Part shown: positions 24,613-30,949 of the stretch, piece after piece | How positions within the stretch are numbered: position 1 is the stretch's first letter | Layout of the letters: each line of letters begins with the position of its first letter | Assembly: GCA_003635195.1 (NCBI GenBank) | Contig: PYIY01000193.1 | Location: 65,667-119,281 of the forward strand | Direction: 5' to 3' | DNA from: Candidatus Poribacteria bacterium | Lineage (GTDB): Bacteria; Poribacteria; WGA-4E; WGA-3G | Length of the DNA stretch: 53,615 nucleotides | Program-made: the position numbers and the translations under genes | The notes under the pieces: model-generated | What the model was told of the DNA's origin: nothing | What the model saw: only the letters and a program-made list of their open reading frames with translations | Databases searched by the model: none

Positions 24613-27126
24613 ATGTTAACCGGAACACAACTCACAGGCGATTTGTCATCAATGCTAGGAGCTCTGGGCTTAGATTCCGCGCCACCGGATGTAACACCTA
24701 GAATCTCTCAGTTACAAATCCGGTTACAAGTTCGGCTCCCTGGTTCTGCTGTACCCAAAGCCTATCCAGAAAGTGCTTATCAATGGCTAGTAAAGGTATT
24801 AGACGGATTAATCGATTTTGGACAACGACATGGACATTACGGTGTTATCAAGTTAACTAAAGATGAGTATCAGTGGCTGGACGATGTATTAGAAGAATTA
24901 ATCTGTTCCGTTGGTGAGGATGAAAACCACCCTTTAGCACCACTAATGGATTTTATTATTCGGCTCATTGCCAACTATGAACAGGCTTATGTTCCAAAAC
25001 TAACTGAACGGTTTCCAGAGTTGGCAGAAGAAAGAACGACAGAAGCTGCAAGTGAAAACAAGCAACACGTTTCAAATATTTTTAAACAGAGTGAAAGTGA
25101 ACTCGCTGCACATGCTTTCTTCTCCATTGGCCAAACTCTTTGGGAGGGAAATCAAAGGGAAAAAGCTCTCTCTGCTTATGATTGCGCAATTAGGCTGAAA
25201 CCTGCTTTTTTTAGTGCGTACTACAATCGCGGTAACGCCAAGGAAGTACTTGGCCAATACGAGAGTGCACTTGTCGATTACGATTTTGCTATTCGTCTAA
25301 ATCCAGATTTGCCCGAAGTCTATTACAAACAAGGCAACATAAAATTCCATCTGCACCAATATGAGTCTGCCCTCGCTAATTTTGATTCTGCTATCCATCT
25401 AAATCCAGATTATGCAGAAGTTTACTGTCATCGTGCTGCTGCCAGAACCCTGCTCGGTCACCATGAAGAGGCCCTTGCTGATTATGAAAGGGCAATCAAT
25501 TTAAAACAAGATTTGAATGAAGTCTATAACTACCGAGGATGGTTAAATGCTTCGCTTGACAAACATGAAGATGCTATTACTGATTACGATGAGGCGATTC
25601 GTCTAGATCCGAACTATATGGAAGTTTACTATAACCGCGCAGTTTCAAAGAACGCGATCGGTCAACAAGAATCAGCCATCGAAGATTACAACACAACTTT
25701 AGATTTAAAACCCGATTATGCAGAAGCCTACTACAATCGCGGAGTTGTGAAAGCCGAACTTGAGCAGTACGAAGCTGCTTTCGTTGATTATGACAATGCG
25801 ATCCGTCTAAAACCTGACTTGTGTGAAGCTTATCACAATCGAGGCAATTTAAAATTCGATCGCCAGCAATATGAAGCTGCGCTTGTTGACTTCAATAAGA
25901 CTGTTTGTTTACAGCCGGATTCTCCTAAAGGCTACTACAATTGCAGTCGAGCAAAAAGGCAACTCGGACAACTTGAAGAAGCTATTGTCGATTGCGACAC
26001 TGCGATTCGTTTGGACCCTGATTATGTGTATGCTTACATCGGTCGAGGCAATGCAAAAAGCGCGCTTGGTCGACATAAGGAAGCGATTTTTGATTTTGAC
26101 GTAGCAATTCGTCTAAATCCGAATGACCCCCTAACTTACGACGGACGGGGGATAGCGAGATGGGCACTAGGTCAATATCAAGAAGCCAGAACTGACTTTG
26201 ATCGAGCTGTTAATCTAGATCCAGGTTATGTTGGAGCCCGCAACAATCGTGGGGCTGCCTTGAACGAACTCGGTTTCTCAAAAGAAGCTATCGATGACTT
26301 CAATGAGGTTATTCGCCTAGATCCAAATGATGCTAAAGCGCATTACAATAAGGGCGTTGCATGGAATACACTGGGGCAATCAGAAAAGGCCATCACTGCC
26401 TACAATGAAGCAATTCGTTTAAAACCGAATTATGAAGAAGCCTATTACAACCGTGGATGTACGAAAATAAACCTCGAGCAACTTATAGATGCGATTGCTG
26501 ATTTTGACACAGTGATCCGTTTGAAACCGAACCATATAGAAGGTTACTACACTAGAGCAGTTGTAAAATTAATGTTGAAGCAATATGAATCTGTAATTAT
26601 CGACTTGGATGAAGCAATTCGACTAAAACCAGATTATGTGGAAGCCTATTTCAGTCGCGGACATGCGAAAACCGAACTTGGTCAATATGAAGAGGCGATT
26701 GCTGATCTTGATATAGCAATTCGCCTAAAGCCAGATGACCCGGTATTCTACGATGGGCGGGGTTACGTGAGGACACGTCTTGCTCAATACGAGGATGCTA
26801 TTGTTGACTTCAACAAAGCAATTGATGCTGCCCCTGGTTATGTAAATGCTTATATTCATAGAGCGCAGGCAAAGGCGAATATGGGGAGCATCAATGAAGC
26901 AAAATCGGATTTGCAAACTATTTTAGAATTGGCAGAACAGGAAAAAAATACTGACCTCAAAGTCCACGTTGAAAAGTGGCTACAACAACTCGATCAGGTA
27001 ACTTCAAACTCAAAGGACAAACAACCACGTCGCGGTGGCCAGTGGAAGGGAAAAGTGAAGATAGCTGAGGACTTCGATGAACTCCCAGAATCTTTTATGG
27101 CATTTTTTAACGGGGAGGATGAATGA
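24613..27126 (+). CDS. 837-aa TPR protein with HigA-like neck and Phd-like tail, candidate dual antitoxin
   Basis: Start ATG preceded by GAGGGGG inside the end of the toxin gene. Residues about 76-133 ('LTKDEYQWLDDVLEEL', 'IIRLIANYEQAYVPK') look like the neck of HigA antitoxins, which wraps HigB; the usual HTH domain that follows is missing. Residues about 166-785 are 18 TPR repeats, e.g. 'AEAYYNRGVVKAELEQYEAA'. The last 32 residues ('GQWKGKVKIAEDFDELP') resemble the C-terminal tail of Phd-type antitoxins that neutralise VapC-like toxins. The PIN toxin starts in its last codons (ATGA). My reading is one scaffold protein that neutralises both flanking toxins. TPR assignment is certain; the antitoxin termini are inferred from motif resemblance. 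Confidence 0.85.
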   Translation: MLTGTQLTGDLSSMLGALGLDSAPPDVTPRISQLQIRLQVRLPGSAVPKAYPESAYQWLVKVLDGLIDFGQRHGHYGVIKLTKDEYQWLDDVLEELICSVGEDENHPLAPLMDFIIRLIANYEQAYVPKLTERFPELAEERTTEAASENKQHVSNIFKQSESELAAHAFFSIGQTLWEGNQREKALSAYDCAIRLKPAFFSAYYNRGNAKEVLGQYESALVDYDFAIRLNPDLPEVYYKQGNIKFHLHQYESALANFDSAIHLNPDYAEVYCHRAAARTLLGHHEEALADYERAINLKQDLNEVYNYRGWLNASLDKHEDAITDYDEAIRLDPNYMEVYYNRAVSKNAIGQQESAIEDYNTTLDLKPDYAEAYYNRGVVKAELEQYEAAFVDYDNAIRLKPDLCEAYHNRGNLKFDRQQYEAALVDFNKTVCLQPDSPKGYYNCSRAKRQLGQLEEAIVDCDTAIRLDPDYVYAYIGRGNAKSALGRHKEAIFDFDVAIRLNPNDPLTYDGRGIARWALGQYQEARTDFDRAVNLDPGYVGARNNRGAALNELGFSKEAIDDFNEVIRLDPNDAKAHYNKGVAWNTLGQSEKAITAYNEAIRLKPNYEEAYYNRGCTKINLEQLIDAIADFDTVIRLKPNHIEGYYTRAVVKLMLKQYESVIIDLDEAIRLKPDYVEAYFSRGHAKTELGQYEEAIADLDIAIRLKPDDPVFYDGRGYVRTRLAQYEDAIVDFNKAIDAAPGYVNAYIHRAQAKANMGSINEAKSDLQTILELAEQEKNTDLKVHVEKWLQQLDQVTSNSKDKQPRRGGQWKGKVKIAEDFDELPESFMAFFNGEDE

Positions 27127-27500
27127 ACCTGCTATTGGATACTTGTGTTCTGCTGTGGTGGCTTGACGACCCCGATCTATTATCCAAAGAAGCGTCAACA
27201 GCGATGAAAGAACCAGACAATCAAATCATTGTAAGCGTTGTGTCAGCATGGGAAATTGCAATTAAAAAGGCACTCGGTAAATTAGAAAGTCCCGATAATC
27301 TTAAAGAAGTGATAACTGACGCAAAATTTGAGTTGATGCAAATTGATTATGAACATGCGTGGCAAGTGAAAAATTTGCCATCTCACCACCGCGACCCATT
27401 CGATAGGTTGTTAGTATCGCAAGCCACAGTTGAAAACCTAACGCTTGTTACCCGTGATCCAAAGTTGAAGGCGTATAATGTTCCCATTCTCAAAGCGTAA
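27123..27500 (+). CDS. PIN-domain toxin (VapC-like)
   Basis: 125 residues. The PIN acidic residues are visible: D6 in 'LLLDTCVLLWW', E in 'SAWEIAIKKALG', D in 'HRDPFDRLLVSQA' and D in 'LVTRDPKL'. This is the standard VapC-type arrangement of a metal-dependent RNase. GGGGAGG lies just upstream and the ATG overlaps the preceding stop (ATGA), so it is coupled to the TPR protein, the only candidate for its antitoxin. Target RNA unknown. Confidence 0.9.
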   Translation: MNLLLDTCVLLWWLDDPDLLSKEASTAMKEPDNQIIVSVVSAWEIAIKKALGKLESPDNLKEVITDAKFELMQIDYEHAWQVKNLPSHHRDPFDRLLVSQATVENLTLVTRDPKLKAYNVPILKA

Positions 27501-27585
27501 TAATAAATTCCTATCTTTTTGCAGATGTGATATACTAAAGCAAATACGCATTTCACAAGGTCAAACTATTTGTGAATTTCCCAAC
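27496..27585 (+). repeat. 90-bp direct repeat, copy 1, with TATACT promoter
   Basis: Matches 28861-28951 with a 35-bp identical core (27527-27561), including an extended -10 TGATATACT. It also carries a decayed copy of the nucleoside-hydrolase 5' end (GTGAATTTCCCAAC versus ATGAATTTTCCAAC). It begins inside the PIN stop region and probably now drives the downstream nuclease gene. Confidence 0.8.
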
Positions 27586-27668
27586 TAAGATTATGATATT
27601 ATTTTACTAATGCGCTTGTTAATCTGTAACACCACTTATATTCCATCATGAGAACAAGGAGAAAAAAG

Positions 27669-28058
27669 ATGGAAACTCATGTTGTTACAAGAGTCATTGA
27701 TGGCGATACGCTTGAGATCAGCCCTGAAATTTCTCGACAGACTGCACTACAGACTCCGATGGGAACACTGATGGGAGTCCCCCTCGCTGAAACGTCTACG
27801 CAAGAGTTGGAAAGTTCAAATATGTTCAATAAGATCCGTTTAAGGAACATAGATGCCCCGGAAAGCGGCACACCTCAAGGTGAAAAGGCTATCCGCTATC
27901 TGAAACAATTTCTGGAAGGAAAACAGGTCACATTCAAACCAATTGGTATTTCTCACGATCGCGTAGTCGCCGATGTATGGCGATATCCAGACCACGCGTT
28001 TATAAATGCAATCATGGTCTATAGTGGACACGCCAAATGGTCGCATCCTCCGCGTTAA
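27669..28058 (+). CDS. Staphylococcal-nuclease-like protein (SNase fold)
   Basis: 129 residues from the ATG at 27669, preceded by AAGGAG; an upstream ATG at 27648 lacks this. 'VTRVIDGDTLEI', 'IRLRNIDAPESGTPQGEKA' and 'HDRVVADVW' are the SNase (thermonuclease) motifs; the first Arg, Glu of APE and Arg of HDR correspond to the catalytic Arg-Glu-Arg. An insert of about 30 residues ('TALQTPMGTLMGVPLAETS') separates strand 1 from the Arg motif. There is no signal peptide, unlike most family members, so it may work in the cytoplasm. It lies between two 90-bp direct repeats. Confidence 0.8.
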   Translation: METHVVTRVIDGDTLEISPEISRQTALQTPMGTLMGVPLAETSTQELESSNMFNKIRLRNIDAPESGTPQGEKAIRYLKQFLEGKQVTFKPIGISHDRVVADVWRYPDHAFINAIMVYSGHAKWSHPPR

Positions 28059-28166
28059 TATTCTTCCACCACCCACTTAAGATTTAGAAGAACAACAAGT
28101 GAGGTCTCATGCCTGATTTAAATGCTGATGCTCGGCAATTTCACAATCCCACAAGCAGGAGTTACT

Positions 28167-28373
28167 ATGAAACCAACTACCGATATTGAAACGACCACAG
28201 TTGATGAATGTACAAAAGACGAACGGATGGATAAGGCCTTTGAACAGATCCTTGAAATCGCCTTTGACGCTGGGCTTCTCGTCTTCATGACAGACGAAGA
28301 CGATTCTTACACACAACGAGTTTTAATTGAGCGTCCCGTTGAAGACGAAAGTGCAGAAGCCTTGGATGATTAA
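28167..28373 (+). CDS. Small acidic protein, unknown
   Basis: 68 residues from the ATG at 28167, preceded by GCAGGAG. It is strongly acidic, with one amphipathic helix ('KAFEQILEIAFDAGLLVFM') in the middle and acidic ends. No family recognised. It lies after the SNase-like gene inside the direct-repeat interval, possibly on the same transcript; an inhibitor or regulator of the nuclease is one guess. A shorter reading frame beginning at 28110 overlaps its start but is not convincing. Confidence 0.5.
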   Translation: MKPTTDIETTTVDECTKDERMDKAFEQILEIAFDAGLLVFMTDEDDSYTQRVLIERPVEDESAEALDD

Positions 28374-28860
28374 CCAATCCGAGCAAATAATAGGAAAAGC
28401 AGGATATTTTGCTTTTCATTTGAATTCTCATATTATATATGTTATCATATATATATATACAAACTCGAATTAATTAAAATATATAAGGTATAAAAGGCGC
28501 GTAGCGCGTAGATTCCGATGAGCACCTTCAAAACCGGATAGCAAAAATAAATCGCTGCTGACGACCTACTGACAACTAAACCAAATGTTACACTTTTCGC
28601 CAAATTATTTTTTTTTTGCAAAACGAAAGCAACAGCAAAATTGCCTCCAAACCCTTACATGGACTGGGTTTACACCGATAATCAATCTACATCAAATGTT
28701 ACACTAGTGTAACATTTTTAGGACTTACGTCAGGGTCATTCAATTGTCCGTTTTTGGTGTTGTCCTTTTCACAGGCGTTAATACTTCAGATATGTTCTGT
28801 TAGAAGTCTGAGGAAATCCAAATTAAAACAACCCGCAGAAGCATTCGCAGCATTTCGCTA
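28374..28860. other. 487-base AT-rich non-coding region with palindromes
   Basis: No gene is seen. It contains an AT-rich run near 28430-28490 with tandem AT dinucleotides, a short half-site AAATGTTACACTT (28583-28595) and a perfect palindrome at 28694-28717. The sequence ending TTTTTAGGACTTACG next to the palindrome resembles the end of small dispersed elements. It ends at the second copy of the 90-bp direct repeat. Confidence 0.5.
28694..28717. repeat. 24-bp perfect palindrome built from AAATGTTACACT
   Basis: AAATGTTACACT (28694-28705) and its reverse complement AGTGTAACATTT (28706-28717) join without spacer. A lone half-site AAATGTTACACTT is 111 bases upstream at 28583. The dyad could be a dimeric regulator site or a mobile-element end. 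Confidence 0.6.
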
Positions 28861-28951
28861 CGCAATAATAAATTCCCATCTTTTCCCAAACGTGATATAC
28901 TAAAGCAAATACGCATTTCACAAGGTTAAAACCATTTATGAATTTTCCAAC
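28861..28951 (+). repeat. 90-bp direct repeat, copy 2, promoter of nucleoside hydrolase
   Basis: Matches 27496-27585, with the identical 35-bp core at 28892-28926 and the extended -10 TGATATACT. The intact ATG of the nucleoside hydrolase (28938) lies in its right end, so this copy looks original and the copy at 27496 a duplicate. Confidence 0.8.
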
Positions 28952-29861
28952 GCTGTCAGAGTCAAAACGCTTGGAGATGCTCCAACCACCAACGGGACCC
29001 GTGCGGATGGTGCTTGACACTGACACTTACAACGAAATCGATGACCAGTTTGCAGTCGTTCACGCCCTGCTTTCACCTGAACACCTCAACGTTGAAGCAC
29101 TCTACGCCGCTCCATTTCACAACAACCGCTCAGCGAACGCCGAAGATGGGATGGAGAAAAGTTACGATGAAATTCTAAGGCTATTGGACTTCCTGAATGT
29201 CTCCGCCGATGGATTTGCCTATCGCGGTTCGAGAACGTTTCTCTCTGATAAAGAAACACCGGTGCCGAGCGATGCTGCCACCGATATGATTGAACGGGCA
29301 TTAACAGCAAGCCCTGAAGAGCCACTTTACGTCGTTGCTGTGGGAGCGATAACGAATGTCGCCTCCGCGATCCTCATAGAACCCGAAATCATCAAACGTA
29401 TTGTCGTCATCTGGCTTGGTGGGAATCCGTTGTATTGGCCACACACGCAAGAGTTCAACCTTATGCAAGATCTTCAGAGTGCGCAAGTGGTTTTAGATTG
29501 TGGAGTGCCGTTCGTTTGGCTACCCGCACGCGGGGTCGTCTCACACTTACACACGACAGTTGCTGAGATGGAACGCTATGTGCAAGGTAGAGGCAGAGTC
29601 GGGGATTACCTCGTGGAGATTTTTAAAGATTACTCAAGTGATCACTTTGCGTGGTCAAAGGTGATATGGGATATCTCCGCAACAGCATACCTTGTCAACC
29701 CTACGTGGGTCCCAACAGAAATTGTCCACTGTCCGATTTTGACAGAAGCAGTGACGTGGAGTTTTGATAACAGCCGTCATCTGATGCGCGTCGCGACGAG
29801 TGTCAATCGGGATGCTATTTTCCGGGATCTGTTTGAGAAATTGCAAGCGCATACGGATTAA
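28938..29861 (+). CDS. Inosine/uridine-preferring nucleoside hydrolase family protein
   Basis: 307 residues. The N-terminal 'VLDTDTYNEIDDQFAVVHAL' carries the DTDxxxExDD calcium/ribose site of nucleoside hydrolases. 'VVAVGAITNVASAI' and 'FNLMQDLQSAQVVLD' are further family regions. The enzyme hydrolyses the N-glycosidic bond of nucleosides in salvage. Tyr and Asn replace the residues after DTD in classic members, so specificity may differ. Its promoter is the right-hand direct repeat. Confidence 0.85.
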   Translation: MNFPTLSESKRLEMLQPPTGPVRMVLDTDTYNEIDDQFAVVHALLSPEHLNVEALYAAPFHNNRSANAEDGMEKSYDEILRLLDFLNVSADGFAYRGSRTFLSDKETPVPSDAATDMIERALTASPEEPLYVVAVGAITNVASAILIEPEIIKRIVVIWLGGNPLYWPHTQEFNLMQDLQSAQVVLDCGVPFVWLPARGVVSHLHTTVAEMERYVQGRGRVGDYLVEIFKDYSSDHFAWSKVIWDISATAYLVNPTWVPTEIVHCPILTEAVTWSFDNSRHLMRVATSVNRDAIFRDLFEKLQAHTD

Positions 29862-29923
29862 GCAACACGGAATGGATATGGGCAATTTTAGCACACAATC
29901 CGGTGTGGTTGGGGTGTGTGATT

Positions 29924-30760
29924 TTACGGGAGTGTGAGATTCCATTCGTCAACACCAATAACCTCAAGCTGATCGTGCGGCTTGAAGTAATCGGTTGGAT
30001 GATGACTCTCTCCCATGTCGCCAAACAACCGGCGACGACGCGGTGTCATCCGTGCGAGCACATTATCAGGAAGTTTGTCATAGTCGTAAGGACGGGACCA
30101 CATCTGCCCATAACGGAAGGTGACGCTTTTACGGATGCGGTCTGTCCGATTCGGTCCAACACCGTGCCATAATGCCCACGGAAAGATGACTGCATCGCCT
30201 GCTTCCGCAATCACTTGAATCGCGCCTTCGGGATACTCGCCTTTTTTAAACCCATTCTCTGGAAAATCGATCTTGTGGCTCCCCGGCACACACATAAAAT
30301 TCCCCTGATCCGGTTCAGTCAGATCTGTGAGGAAAAATTGGATTTTGAATTGCAAAGGCAAACTATCTGGATGCGGGTGAATACGTTGTAGTGAGGGACC
30401 AGCATCTGTATGAAATCCCATTAAAGCCGCAACATCGGGGTGTCGGACGTAGATTTGGGTGCCCATAATCTGGAGATATGGACCCATCAATGAAAGGATC
30501 GTACCGAAGGTACGCGGATGATCGGTGAGCGGATCCAAGGCATCTGTCCGTTCAATCGCTCGGATAATCGTATAGGCACCTTTCCCGAACCGATGATGAC
30601 CTTGTAGACTTGGTGTTTCTTGGACATACGTTTCAATCGCTGAATCCACAGCCGCCAAAAGCGTTGCAATTTCAGCAGACGAAAGTACGTTCTTGATGAT
30701 TAGATATCCCTCTGTTTGCCACACTTTTTGTTGGACATCCGTCAAGTATGGAGATAGCAT
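29924..30760 (-). CDS. Phytanoyl-CoA dioxygenase family protein (PhyH)
   Basis: 278 residues from the ATG at 30760, preceded by AGAGGG; the upstream in-frame extension has no homology. 'TEGYLIIKNVLSSAEIATLL' is the typical N-terminus. The Fe(II) site can be read as H and D in 'GFHTDAGPSLQRIH', with the second His in 'WHGVGPNRTDRIRKS', and the Arg of that segment holds 2-oxoglutarate. It is an Fe(II)/2-oxoglutarate oxygenase with unknown substrate. It is convergent with the nucleoside hydrolase and diverges from recG. Confidence 0.9.
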   Translation of the reverse strand: MLSPYLTDVQQKVWQTEGYLIIKNVLSSAEIATLLAAVDSAIETYVQETPSLQGHHRFGKGAYTIIRAIERTDALDPLTDHPRTFGTILSLMGPYLQIMGTQIYVRHPDVAALMGFHTDAGPSLQRIHPHPDSLPLQFKIQFFLTDLTEPDQGNFMCVPGSHKIDFPENGFKKGEYPEGAIQVIAEAGDAVIFPWALWHGVGPNRTDRIRKSVTFRYGQMWSRPYDYDKLPDNVLARMTPRRRRLFGDMGESHHPTDYFKPHDQLEVIGVDEWNLTLP

Positions 30761-30881
30761 TTGTTGTCCCTCTATTGCGAGTCTGTTAATTTTAAGGAAG
30801 ATTATAGACAATGTCGGAAAGTGTGTCAAGCCTGTTTTGCCAATAAAACTCAACGTCCTCAGTGAATACACGTCTAATTTG

Positions 30882-30910
30882 TTACAATCAACGTGGATTC
30901 ATCGTATAAT
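30882..30910 (+). promoter_or_regulatory. Promoter of recG
   Basis: TTACAA (30882-30887), 17-base spacer, TATAAT (30905-30910), 40 bases before the recG start at 30950. Confidence 0.65.
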
Positions 30911-30949
30911 AGTTAAAGGACCTACCAATAAAATAACAACAATAAAAGT

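Noticed and set aside
28110..28190. Short frame beginning at 28110
   Set aside because: It overlaps the start of the better supported gene at 28167 and has no recognisable features.
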